Source: Pseudevernia furfuracea (taxonomy: Eukaryota; Ascomycota; Lecanoromycetes; Lecanorales; Parmeliaceae). Taken from it: a stretch of DNA of 64,000 bases. The translations under genes and the position numbers were made by a program. The stretch spans positions 992,001 to 1,056,000 of the forward strand of contig JAIUPT010000013.1 in NCBI GenBank assembly GCA_022315425.1, given 5' to 3'. Under the pieces are notes generated by a model. It had not been told where the DNA came from, ran no database searches, and was given only the letters and a program-made list of their open reading frames with translations. Positions 1-12,498 of this stretch are shown in pieces (within the stretch, counting starts at the first letter, position 1; every line of letters begins with the position of its first letter).

Positions 1-205
1 CCCAGGACTGGTTTTTTTTTGTGGATCTTACAAAGGAATCCATCAATCATTGATCCTGGCAATAGATTAAAGGGCCAGAATGTCCTACTGAACAGGACGG
101 TTTACTTATACTTGTACAGAGAAAATAACTGCCTTGCTCTTTGCTCTCTGTATACCTCCTCTTTCCCTCGACAAATTTCTCACATACTTCGGGCCACCTG
201 CCAAA

Positions 206-1173
206 ATGGCTTACAGCACCACTAGATATTTGCACATCACTTTTCCGAGGCTTCATGTGGCACATGTTCAGCTCAGGGACGCATTGGGAAAGAATTCCTT
301 AATTATACTCATGTTAGAAGAGCTACGCGTTTTGTTTGACCATTTCTCCCATGATGCAGAGGTTTACGCTATTGTGCTTTCCGAAACTGGTGATACATTC
401 GCTGGCTCCAAGTTGAATATGGTAGATAAAACAACCTGCGATCGGAGCTCGCAGGACAGTGATCAAGAGGCGGAAGTGAGAAGATCAGCAAGTCTAAGAG
501 CATCGGCAGCAAGTAAGCAGGATTGTATTGCTGCCGTAGCGGGATGCCAAAAGCGTATGTCCACAAATCTGGAGTTATGTAGGATTTATGACTTCTGGGT
601 AAAGGCTAACAACCTCGCCGTCTAGCGGTAATTTGGCTCGCTAGTGGTCTTTGCTGTGGCATCAGCTTAGAGCTCGCCTGCTCGTGTGATATACGCATTT
701 GCGCGTTGACGGCTTGTTTTAGTTTGGAGAAAGTTGACCTCGCCAACACTGCTAATCATGGCTTTGTATCACTAATCTCAAAGACGGTTGCCAACAGCAG
801 CTGGGTCCATGAAGTCACGATGAGCGCAAGAGCATTCGATGCGAATGAAGCACTACTAGTTGGTTTTGTGAGCGGTGTGCTGCGCTCGAATAAGGAAGCG
901 GTGTCACAGGCACTAGACTTAGCTGAACGCATCGGGGGCAGAAGCCTGGTCGCCATACAAACGACGAAGCAAACACTATTGCGGAGCCGCCAACTCGAAG
1001 ATCCAGAAAGTAAGCATTGTTGATTGAGCTAGCAGTTGCTGATATGAACTTACATCGAGATAGGTCCACGGCATGTCAATAAGTGGGCTTCTGATTACTC
1101 AGAAGCTGAGTTGGCAGAGGATTTGGACCAAGCTTTGGGTGTTGGAAGTATTAAGTCGGCTTCGAAATTATAG
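206..1173 (+). CDS. Peroxisomal enoyl-CoA hydratase/isomerase-like protein with lost catalytic acids
   Basis: Three exons give one 280-aa frame: 206-554, 626-1009, 1064-1173. Introns are GTATGT..CTAG (555-625, with a GCTAAC branch site) and GTAAGC..ATAG (1010-1063). The ATG at 206 lies in CAAAATGG. The fold signature of the delta(3,5)-delta(2,4)-dienoyl-CoA isomerase/crotonase family is clear (VAHV, CDIRICA, SARAFDANEALLVGFVSGV). The C-terminus is SKL, a PTS1 peroxisomal signal. By alignment with dienoyl-CoA isomerase, the three acids of the active site (Asp, Glu, Asp) read Glu, Lys and Asn: GISLELA for GGGVDL, LEKVD for VKEVD, ANTANHG for GLAADVG. Either the enzyme is dead or it has a new role. 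It lies upstream of an FSH hydrolase and an HR-PKS in the same direction. Family assignment is firm; function is not. Confidence 0.75.
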
Positions 1174-1461
1174 GATCCCCGAAGTAGTGGGTCTGTTCGT
1201 TTACTTCCATTGGACGTCAGGATTGACAAGGCTAGTATCCTAGAATTTACTTTCTAGCACAATGAGGTAAGATAAGCATGCAGGTATCGGATGGATTCAG
1301 GCCTTCTGCTATCGCTGTTCGCTAGTATCTCTCATCACAGAAACGTTTAATTATACAACAAGCTCATTCTCCTGCAGACAAGTCCTCAACAAGCAACCTT
1401 CCAGCTTCATTAACTGGCTTGAAAGCAAAAAATCCCATTTTCATACAAGCATTGAACGAAT

Positions 1462-2252
1462 ATGCCTAGTTTGAAGTTCCTGTGTCTGCATGGGGTAGGA
1501 ACGAGTGCCGATGTACGATTTCTTTCTCACCCATTCAAATTCAAACCCATCGCATAGACTGACATAGAAGCAAAGATCTTTCGCTTTCAGCTAGGTATAC
1601 ACCCGCCATGACAGAAGATACTGATGCCCTAAATTCTGATCGCTGATTGCCAGACCCCCTCTTGTCCGAGCTCCAGAAAGACAACAGTGCCAACTTCCAC
1701 TTCATCGAAGGAGAAGTCGACTCGGCTCCCGGTCCTGGTATTGAACATGTCTTCGAGGGGCCTTATTACTCATTTTACACCTGGCCACGAACCTTCCATC
1801 CGGACGACGACCGGTCCGTCACCGACGCTTATGACCTCATCTATGAAACTATTGAAGAAGATGGTCCGTTTGACGGCATTCTGGGATTTTCCCATGGCGC
1901 AACACTGGCGTTTGGTTTCCTCGCCCACCATGCCAGGAAGTTCACTTACGACCCGCCGCCATTCCGCTGTGCCATTTTCCTGAACTCGCTGCCTCCGTTC
2001 CGATTAGATCAAGACAAGAACTTCGTCTTCGACGACGGAATGCAAGGGTTGATAAAGATCCCAACAGTCCATGTGGTGGGCAAGCGGGATTTCGTCTACA
2101 GCCACTCCCTCAAGCTTCACCAACTATGTGACCCTCGGTCAGCAACCCTCGTGGCGCATGATAAGGGCCACGAGATTCCCAACGATCCTGGAAATGTAGG
2201 TATGATTGCGAAGGCGCTGAGAGAACTTAATCAGACAATCATGGTTGTCTAA
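1462..2252 (+). CDS. FSH1/LovG-family serine hydrolase, likely polyketide-releasing thioesterase
   Basis: Three exons (1462-1512, 1558-1594, 1654-2252) encode 228 aa. The introns are 45 and 59 bp. The joins restore the family start MPSLKFLCLHGVGTSAD followed by IFRFQLDPLL. An alpha/beta hydrolase of the FSH1 family is shown by the N-terminal CLHG oxyanion turn, nucleophile Ser109 in GFSHGA, an acid in GKRDFV and the histidine in KGHEIP near the C-terminus. LovG, which offloads the product of the HR-PKS LovB, belongs to this family. The next gene is an HR-PKS that has no thioesterase domain, so release of its chain is the natural inference. No targeting signal is seen at either end. The family is secure; substrate is inferred from position only. 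Confidence 0.85.
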
Positions 2253-3845
2253 GGCTTAGAAGGGGATGTATCATGGACATTATTCTCTTCGCCTTCCTCG
2301 GGCTTCTTTGGAGAGGGTTCCTAAATTCGATAGACTAGACAAAACACTTGATACTGCAGTATCTATACGCCGAGTCTGGGGACACTTGATACACGGCTAT
2401 GAATGACGGTTATGACTGAGTGGCAAGAAATGATACCTATGTCTGATCGTCTCCGATCGTCCCAAGACAGGGTAAGTCAAGGGCCGAAGACCTTGGTCTG
2501 GCCATAAACCCCAAGTGGCCTGCCTACCTTAGATCTCATCACAATGAAAGTCGTGAGATATTTAGGCGTTTAAGTGACGTGGTAACCGCTGCCGACGGAT
2601 GAGCAAAGGCCCCTTCCGAGATTCCGACTTGGCAGGTTACCAACGGATGAGTCAGCATTGAACCCTGCATGTTTCGGGAAAACTAAAGCCCGTCAGTTGA
2701 TAGAAGCTACCTTACGTGTTCCTACCTTAGCAACAAGACGTAGGTATCACTACAGATTGATACAGCTAGACAAGGCAGAAACCATACTGACATCGAAATC
2801 GCCTCGATGTTGATAGAAATAGGCTTCTTGTAAAGCTGCTGTACAAAGGCGTTCAGACTGTAAATGACTGGGGAGTCCCTCTAGGTCGTTTAACATTCCT
2901 ACCACAGTCCTGATCTTGAAACGAGCTGCTGTTGTCTTGGAATATCTAGACAGTGTATACTGCGCTTGAAGCTCTTGTTCTTGCTATGTGGTTTCCGCTT
3001 ACTCAACCCTATTGGAAAGACCCTACATCCATGTCTTGAAAATTTGCCATTCTATTCCGTTTCAAATACAACGAATCAAGCGATGGCCTACATACCGGCA
3101 TCCTTAGTGTAACACTGAAGCCTAGAAATCAGCACCAATGTTCAGGATCTTCCTTCAAGACATGTCCTATCCACCTGGTGATGTTGTCTATTGGGCCATT
3201 TTACTGAAAGATCAACAACAAAAATGTTTTCGGCACGATTCCTCGGCCATATCCACCCCCAAACTCCTCTATACGAGTTTCACCGGCGGGTATGACGTCA
3301 GCTAGAAGAATGAAAGAAGGGGTGTGGGGGTACGTCGCGACTGTAAGTTATAAACGAGTGCATTAGTCTCTCAACGATAAGTGGTCACGGTACAACGAAT
3401 TGACTCAGTATGTTTGCTACCCGTCGACTTCCGATGTGGTGGATTCGAAGTGCCGCGTACAGGGGCCGGCCTTGTAGATGAATCATTGCTTCTCTTGAAA
3501 GAGAAACGGTACCGGCTTGCGCTATTGGAGTATATGATTGGGAAGCTGCTCTTTAGCTTTCCAAGTGTACTGTACGTAGGACGCACTTCCAGACCTTGAG
3601 CTCAGTCGTCTTTGCACATTTGGTAAGACGAGAGAAGGCCTGAGGATTTAATATGACTAATTTTGGTCTTGTCCATAGTCACCCTGCTTTCAACAAGCTT
3701 CCATCGCTTGCATAAGCTAGGATCGTCTGTCGAGTGGAAGTCTAAGGCGGCTCGTAACAAAAACTATCATTGCTTAAAAGGCCACAAGTTTTCCCTCAGC
3801 CAGAATTAGAGAGCGCAGGCCGGATTGAATAGAGCGTATTCAATC
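2253..3845 (+). promoter_or_regulatory. Intergenic region upstream of the PKS
   Basis: About 1.6 kb with no open frame that resembles a known protein. It should contain the hydrolase terminator and the PKS promoter. I see no clear repeat or RNA gene. Confidence 0.4.
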
Positions 3846-6800
3846 ATGGTTCCTCCTCTGGGTGCAGAGTCTAATGGCACGATTCGTCGCGAAGGGGATG
3901 ACACGATGCCTATCGCGATTATAGGGATAGGGTTTCGTGGTCCGGCAGATGCAACTAATGTCGAGAAGTTCTACAAAATGATTTCGGAAGCTCGTGAAGC
4001 TTGGAGCCCAGTTCCCAAGGAAAAGTGGAATCACAACGCGTTCTACCATCCAGATCCAAACAGAAATGGGACGGTCCGTCTGAAATACTCCCTTCTCGGC
4101 ATTTTGACACTTGACTGAGCATCAATGTAGTCCAACGTCCAGGGAGGACACTATTTCACGCGGGACCTGTCCCTTTTCGATGCCCCTTTTTTCAACATGA
4201 CAAACCTAGAAGCAGCCGTATAGACCTCCAGATCCCTATCATCGAGCCGTTGTGTTAACAATTTCAGTGCCTTGACCCTCAACAACGATTGCTGCTCGAG
4301 TGCTGCTATGAAGCGCTGGAAAATGGTCTGTGCAATGTCACTCCTTATGGAGCAAAGAAGACATCTAACGGTCCTTGGCAGCCGGAATCCCACTGGACAG
4401 GGCTATCGGTAGCAACACTTCTGTTTTTTCTGGAACTTTTGGTGGAGACTACACAGATACCCTACTTAGAGATCCAGAGACCATGCCGCTGTACCAAACG
4501 ACAAATAGCGGACATTCGCGAGCCATCGTCTCGAACCGCCTTTCGTACTTTTTCGACTTTAAGGGACCTAGTGTGACTGTTGACACTGCTTGCTCAGCTA
4601 GCCTGATCGCCCTTCATCTTGCATGCCAGACTCTGCGAACGGGTGAATCACGTCAGGCAATAGCTACTGGCTCCAGCGTCATTTTAAGTTCAGACCTTCT
4701 GATTTCCATGACGGCGATGAGGTAGGAGACCATCCACCATAGTACTGCTCGGGTCATGGTAACAGCATTTAGATTTCTTTCCCCAGATGGACGTTGCTAT
4801 AGCTTCGACGACCGTGCAAACGGGTATGCACGTGGCGAAGGTGTGGGCTGCATCCTGCTCAAACCTCTGGAGGACGCGCTCAAGGATGGAGATACTATCC
4901 GCGCTGTGATTCGGAACACCGCCGTCAACCAAGATGGGAAAACTCCTGGTATTAGTTTTCCGAGCAGAGATGCCCAAGAGACACTGATAAGAAGCGTATA
5001 CGAAAAAGCGGGTCTTGATCCCTTGGAGACTAGCTATGTTGAGGCGCATGGGACTGGAACCCGGGCTGGTGATCCTGTCGAGGCTGCTGCAATTTCCAAG
5101 GCCATTGCCAAAGATCGGCCCCTCGATCAGCCTTTAACGATTGGATCGGTCAAAGCCAATGTTGGCCATTTAGAAGGTGCCAGTGGAATCACTGGAGTGA
5201 TCAAATGCGTTCTAATGCTTGAAAATGGTGTCATTTTTCCCAATCGCAACTTCGAAAAGGCGAACGAACGCATTCCGCTACATGAGTGGAAGCTGAAGGT
5301 CAGGAGCCTGCTGGTGGTAGAGAGCCACCCTAGTTTGAACTGGCTGACAACCAAATCTAGGTACCCACCGTCCTCGAGCCTTGGAATACTAAGGGCCCTC
5401 GTCGCCTTTCTATAAACAGCTTTGGATACGGTGGTACTAATGGGCATGCCATTATAGAAGATGCACAAAGCTATCTGGCGTCCCATTATCTTCAAGGATC
5501 CACCCAGAAGACCTTTTCGCTTCTTCAGGGAGTGCCAATTCCGACTACTAATGGAATCAGCAATGGTCACACCAAGGACTATATCAATGGCTTTGGCGAC
5601 AGCGAGATGAGTCGATTGTCCTCTGATCGTGCTGGTACGAACTCAACACCGACCCGCCTCTTCATCTTGTCGAGTTTTGATGAGGCTGCCGGGAAGCAAC
5701 AGGCGGAAAGCTTAGGCACGTATCTTAGACATCGGTCTTCCCAGACTGATAGTAAGTTTTTGGACAACCTCGCCTATACCCTCAACGAACGAAGATCAAA
5801 CTTCCCCTGGAAAGCAGCGATACCTGCTCGGTCAGTGAGCGAGCTGGCTGAAAGGCTGGAAGACCATGATTTCAAGCTCTTTAAGGCGTCTAAGAAGCCC
5901 ATTCTTGGCTTCGTTTTCACTGGCCAGGGTGCTCAGTGGAGCGGAATGGGTCGAGAGTTGATAGACCTGTACCCAATTTTCCGGGAAAGTATTACAAAGG
6001 CCAGCTACTATCTGAACAGCATCGGAGCATCGTGGAACCTGATTGGTATTACCCCTCTCATCCGCTAATCTACCCAAAAACTTTGCTAATCCGTTTGCCT
6101 TTCCAGAGGAGCTCACTAAAGATTCGACAGAGTCGAGGATTGGGCTCGCACTATATAGTCAGCCTCTGTGTACTGCCGTTCAGATCGCTCTGGTCGATCT
6201 ATTTGCTTCTTGGAACATTAGACCTACATCAGTAACTGGACACTCGAGCGGCGAGATAGCTGCTGCCTACACGATCGGTGCATTGACTTGGCAAGATGCC
6301 ATGAGTGCTGCATATTATCGTGGTGTCGCCTCAGAAAACATGGTGAGAACAAACCGAGTGCAAGGGGCGATGATGGCGGTTGGTATGTCTCAGGAAGATG
6401 CACTGCCTTTCATCTCAGGATTGAAGCAAGGGCAGGCTACTGTTGCTTGCGTTAATAGTCCTTCTAGCATAACGGTCTCAGGGGATGCATCTGCGATTGA
6501 TGAGCTTGAGGCCCTAATGAAAGACCAAAACGTGTTTGCCCGCAAGCTTGAAGTCCAAGTTGCCTACCATTCTCACCACATGGCTCTAGTTGGCGACGAA
6601 TACTCAGCCGCTATCTCAGGGATCAAGACTCAGAACCACAGCGAAATTGCATTCTATTCCTCTGTGACTGGCCAACGGGCTGATTGTCCTGAATTGGGGC
6701 CAGCATACTGGGTTACAAATATGCTGGGCCAGGTTAAGTTCGCCGATTCACTAAGCCGGCTTTGCCATGAGGCGACAAGTGGGAAGAAGGGCCGCAAGCG

Positions 6801-9800
6801 CGGTGTATCCACCCCAGCAGTAGGCATACTCGTCGAGATTGGCCCGCATTCCGCTCTTGCCGGTCCCATCAAGCAGATCCTGCAAGCCGATGCCAAATTG
6901 AAGGACACCTCTATCACATATCTCACTGCTCTCGTCCGCAAGAGCAATGCTGTCAAGACATGTTTTGAGTTGGCGTCCAAGCTGGTCACACAGGGCTACC
7001 CCGTTGCTCTTTCGGCTCTCAATCGTCCCACGGGACAGGAAAGTCATAGTTTGCTGGTCGATCTGCCACCATACGCATGGAACCACTCCAAGTCTTACTG
7101 GGCCGAAAGCCGTCTAAGCAAGGTCTACCGAAACCGACCATATCCGCGCAGTGATCTTCTGGGCGTACAAGACAGGAATTCAAATGCTTTGGAACCACGC
7201 TGGCGTAACTTGATACGGACTTCAGAGATTCCATGGGTCAAGGACCACAAGGTGCAGTCTAATATTGTGTACCCAGCTGCTGGGTATGTTGTCATGGCTA
7301 TTGAAGCTGCCTGTCAGCGAGCTACAGAGATGTCCGTTAACATCGTTGGATACAAGTTGCGTAATATCGTGATTCGGCAAGCCCTAGTCATTCCGGAACA
7401 GTCTGGGGAGGTTGAAACAACTTTGAACTTAAGGCCATACAATGAAAGCGCACGAGCCTCCTCAGATATCTGGCACGAGTTTTATGTTTTCTCTGTAACA
7501 GAAGATGACCACTGGACTGAGCACTGTCGCGGTCTTATTAGTGTTCAACAAGAGAGCATTTCCAATGAAGTCGATGGTGGTACGCAAAGTTCCGCGGTCA
7601 GAAAATCATTCGCCAAAACGATTACCGAAGCAGAAGCAAACTGCAGCACCAATGTGGATATTAAAGACTTCTACCAACGTCTCCAGGTCCTTGGGCTCGA
7701 TTATGGCCCCACTTTTGCAAACATGACTTCGGCTCGCGCAACCAAAAATTGTTCTGTTGGAGAGATCACAATTTCTGACACTGCATCAGTAATGCCAATG
7801 AACTTCCAGTATCCATTCATACTACACCCTACGACGTTGGACAGCATATTTCATCCCCTCTTCGCTGCTGTGGCTGGAGAGGCAGGGTCTCTTCAAGATC
7901 CGATGGTACCGATCTTTATAGAGGACATCTTTGTATCCCACAACATATGCACCAAGGCAGGTCATCGTTTGACTGTGTATGCATCAACCGAGAACAAAGA
8001 CCCTCGTCAAATCAAAGCCTCTATGTTGGTCGTCAATGGAAGTCAAAACAGTTGTGAGCCAGTTGTGGAGATCAATGGTCTGACATGTCTGACTCTTGCG
8101 AGGGACACTCTCGAGGATGCTGGCCAAGATTCTAAAAAGATAGCGTACAACTATCTCTGGAAGGCCGACGCCGATTTGCTTACGTTCCATGACGTGGTGG
8201 AACTCTGTGCGGATATTCGTCCCCTACCAGAAGAGCAACTCCAGATTCGAGCTTTGGAGCAAGTAGGTTTCTACTACGTTGAGCAGGCTTTAGAAGCTGT
8301 CCCAGCGGTTTCAGTGCCAATGATGCATCCTCATCACAAGAAATGGTGGACACGCATGAACGCCTTGGTCAGGACTGTACGGGCAGGGAACCTTGGTTAT
8401 CCAACCGCCTCATGGATCGCCGCCGATAGCGTCGAGAGAGCTAGGGTTATTGATGAAGTAAAAACTTCTGGTGCTGAAGGCAATCTCCTCGATCACATCG
8501 GCCAGAACTTACCTTTGATCCTCACAAAAGAGGCCGAACCGCTGTTTTTGATGATGGAAGAGGGCCGTCTGGATAAGTACCTTAGCGGCAGCCCGCGCTT
8601 GCTGCGCAACTATACACAAGCAGCCAAGTATGTCGATTTACTAGGCCACAAAAACCCTCATATGACTGTCCTCGAAATTGGGGCCGGATTTGGAAATGCG
8701 ACTTGGCCCATCCTTCAGTCCCTTGGTGGCGCAGATGACGATGTTCCAAGGTTCGGAAAGTATGATTTCACGGACCTCAATAGTGATTTATTTGAAGCTG
8801 CAAAAGCGAAATTGAACGCTTGGGGCGACCTGGTCACATACAGGCAGCTCGACATCGATGTTGACCCGGGCCAACAGGGGTTCGAGGCCGACTCTTACGA
8901 TGTCATTTTCGCTGTCAATATATCGTACGCGAGAAGGTCATTAGAGAACACGATGAGGAACGTACGCAAACTACTCAAGTCAGACGGCAGACTCATTCTC
9001 GTCGAGCTGACTCGGGAACACATGACAGCCTTGACCATATTCGGTACTCTTCCTGGTTTGTGGGCTGACCAAGAGGAAGGTCGGCAGAGTGGTGCTCCTT
9101 TGACAGAGCAGGAGTGGGAGACCATGTTTCTAAAGACTGGGTTTTCCGGACTAGAGGCGGCTGTCTGGGACTCACCGGGCGACGCGGAACATCAAAGTTC
9201 CATGATTGTTTCGAAGCCTGTCGGAAAAGCGACTGGCAATTTACCCGATGTCCTCATCATCTCCGAAGAAGAAAACCCCGACGTTCTTCTCCCTCTCCTA
9301 GAACTCTTCTCGGAGCTCAAAGTTGCTACAAATGTCACATCCATGGCTGAAGCGAATCCTGCTGGGAAGGTATGCGTTGTCCTCAGCGATCTGACAGGCT
9401 CAATTCTACGCGATCCGTCAGCAGATCTGTTCGACGTCGTCAAAAGAACGTTTCTACAAGGTGCTGGCGTTGTGTGGGTGACTCTCGGCGCCACCTCAGG
9501 AAGTCCCACTTCCAATCTCATCACTGGACTAGCACGAACTGTAAGATCGGAGAATGGGGAGACTGTCGTCGTTACTCTTGACCTCGATGCTCAAAACCCA
9601 CTTCCTGGTTCCGCAATCGCTGAAAAAGTGTTCTCGCTGTTCAAAAGTCATTTCACAATTGAGCGGGGAGTCATAAGTAACCTAGATGTCGAGTATCTCG
9701 AGAGAAATGGTTGTCTGATGATCCCTAGAGTTGTTGAGAACGGGGAAGTCAATGATATTGTCGCTGCAGAAACCTGTGAGCCCAAGCCGACTGACCAACC

Positions 9801-12068
9801 ATTTTACCAGCCTGGTCGTCCTCTCCGTGTCGAGGTCGGGACACCAGGTCTCCTCGACACAATCCACTTTGTCGACGACGAGCTTATGGCAGGGGATCTA
9901 CCGGAGGACAGGATAGAAGTCGAGGTCAAAGCATCAGGCTTTAATTTTAGGGATGTCATGATGGCTTTGGGACAAATCCATGTCGAGACGCTTGGTGGAG
10001 AATTTAGCGGCATTGTTACAAGAGTAAACAAGTCTACTCACGGCATCAGTATTGGAGACCGTGTCGCGTGCTGCCATCTCGGGACCTTCTCCAACTTTGT
10101 CCGCCCGAAGGCTTCGGCAGTTCAAAAGATCCCGGATGATATGGCATTTGAAGTTGGGGCCGCGCTGCCCGTCATTTACTGTACTGCTTATCATTCGGCT
10201 TTCCATGTTGCCAATGTTATCAAGAATGACACCGTGTTGGTTCATGCAGCCTCTGGCGGCCTTGGGCAGGCCATAATCCAGCTCTGCCAGATGGTCGGGG
10301 CTGAAGTGTTTGTCACCGTTGGGTCTGCCGAAAAGAAACAGCTTCTTCTCGATCGATTCAACATACCTGACGATCACATTTTTTATAGTCGGGACGGCAG
10401 CTTCGCAAAAGGGGTCATGAGGATGACTGACGGTAGGGGTGTCGATGTGATCATGAACTCTGTCGCTGGCGAAGCACTTCGGCTTACCTGGAACTGCATT
10501 GCGCCCTACGGACGATTCGTCGAGCTTGGTAAGCGGGACTTTTTCATAAACACTCGGTTGGATATGGAGAAGTTCGCCAGGAACGTGACTTTTGCAGCGG
10601 TCGATCTGGTAGGCTTGATCAAGGAAAGGCCTGAAGTGGTTGACAAGGTTTGGGGCAAGGTGATGGAGTTGCTCCGTACGGGAGTTGTCAAGCCTCCTTC
10701 ACCAATCAGTGCCTACGCTATGTCGGACATACAGAAAGCTCTGTCAACAATGCAATCTGGAAGGCATATGGGCAAGCTAGTCGCAGTACCTCAGCAAAAG
10801 GACCTCGTTAAAGTGTGTTCTCCCGTGAAGAAAATTGATCTCGCTAATCCATGCAGGTTATCCCCCAAAGGAACAAAAATTTCCTCAGACCAGACGCTTC
10901 CTACCTCTTGGTGGGGGGACTTGGTGGCTTGGGACGAGCAACAGCGCTTTGGATGATCCGTAATGGCGCCAAAAATTTGATATTTGCAAATCGAAGCGGT
11001 GTTGCGAAACAAGAAGCTTTAGACACTGTCGCCACTCTCCGGGAGAAGGGAGCTAAAGTTGATGTGCACAGCTGCGATGTCAGCAGCGCTGCAAGTCTCA
11101 ATCAACTCCTGACGAAGAGCTCGACGACAATGCCTCCTATCCGCGGCGTCATTCAAGGTGCTATGGTCCTCAAGGTAAGTGTAATCCCAACTACATTTCT
11201 CGGAGGTCGGAGACTGAAACAATCGCAGGACACAATCTTCAAAAAGATGACCCATGAAGACTTCAACGCGGCCGTTAGACCAAAGCTTGAGGGGACTTGG
11301 AATCTTCACGACCAGTTGCCAAAGGATCTAGATTTCTTCATCCTGCTATCATCCGTCAGCGGTATCATTGGAAACGCCAGCCAGGCAAATTACGCCGCGG
11401 GCAACACGTTCCTAGACGCCTTTGCAGAATACAGGAACAGCCTCGGGTTGCCGGCTATCGCACTGGATCTGGGCGTCATCCTAGGCGTTGGATACGTCGC
11501 CGAGAATCAAGAGCTCGCCAAAGGCATGGAGCGGCAAGGCTTCAAGGGCACATCCGAAGAAGAGCTAATGGCCTTGATCCAGTCCGCCATTGCCAACCCC
11601 CGCCGGCCGGGATGCCTAAGCCAGACCATCACCGGACTCGGGACATGGAGCGAAAGCTCCCTCGCGGTCTTTGCGCATCCCATGTTCTCCCACTTCCGGA
11701 GAATGGCCCAGCGAACCCGGCTCGGCGGGGCCGAGAGCTCCGACTCCCCCGAAAAAGTGCGAGATGTCCTCCGCAAAGTGAAAACGCTCGACGAGGCGGC
11801 CGAAATCATCTGTACGGCCCTCGTGGCCAAGACTTCGGCTTTGTGCAACATCCCTGCCGAGGACATCAGTTCGGCGAAGCCCATGTCGCAGTATGGCATG
11901 GACTCTCTCATCGCCGTCGAAATGCGGAATTGGATCTTCCGCGAGATGGACTGCACGGTGCCCATTCTGGAGCTGCTCGCCAACGATCCGCTCCTGCAGC
12001 TGTCGGCTAAGATTGCGAAAAGATCGAGGTTGGTGGATCAGGCTGTTCTGGTCAAGGCGGATAAGTAG
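3846..12068 (+). CDS. Highly reducing type I polyketide synthase (KS-AT-DH-cMT-ER-KR-ACP)
   Basis: Nine exons (3846-4073, 4131-4217, 4268-4325, 4382-4721, 4773-5298, 5361-6045, 6107-10812, 10857-11174, 11229-12068) give 2595 aa with every phase consistent. Domains in order: KS with Cys195 in DTACSAS, HGTGT and KANVGHLEG; AT with Ser689 in GHSSGE and a YHSHHM histidine; DH with His1022 and Asp1220 (HPTTLDS); C-methyltransferase with EIGAGFGNAT near 1498; ER with NADPH site HAASGGLGQ near 2021; KR with GGLGGLG near 2229 and Tyr2371; ACP with phosphopantetheine Ser2542 (YGMDSL). There is no thioesterase or reductase at the C-terminus, which ends KADK. In DH the usual HxxxGxxxxP has Ser for Gly. 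In cMT the usual GAGTG is GAGFG. All main catalytic residues are present, so an active enzyme making a reduced, possibly methylated chain is expected. The product is unknown. Confidence 0.95.
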
Positions 12069-12498
12069 GGTAGAGTGGTCTCATTGCGCTGGTTGGATTT
12101 TCCACGTCAAGTGGCGCTACTTAGGAGGACTAGAGAGATGAGACTGAATCCATGGGCAATTTGCACTCCGTCGTGATAAACATAGATTGATTCGCAGCAC
12201 TTATTGCTCACTTGGACGATTAAAAGACAACGTCTCCTTCATTTACTCATTTCAAATAGACTCTGTTCGCAAAGGGAGTCCTCTTCTCCGTTCTCAGATT
12301 TCCATCCACCAAACAATAAGGTACTTCCGCCCACTCATCCGCATTTCTTGCACAACAACAATTTTCCATCCCCCAAACAATAATTCCGCCCCCTCGTCCG
12401 CATTTTTGCACAACAACAGCAGCTGCAAATTAACCCAATGACCCACCTCGCACCCTCCCGTCTCCCCCAAAAACCTCCCCATCCAAAAACCCCCAGAC
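12069..12498. other. Intergenic, convergent gene ends
   Basis: Lies between the PKS stop and the stop of the minus-strand PEBP-like gene. It is pyrimidine-rich with several ACAATAA-like runs. Two near-copies of a CCGCCC..CTCGTCCGCATTT phrase occur about 50 bp apart near 12330-12405. No gene is seen. Confidence 0.4.

Noticed and set aside
11297..12010. Open frame of 237 aa within the PKS
   Set aside because: Off-frame shadow of the KR-ACP exon, full of Arg/His/Pro as expected from a GC-rich gene.
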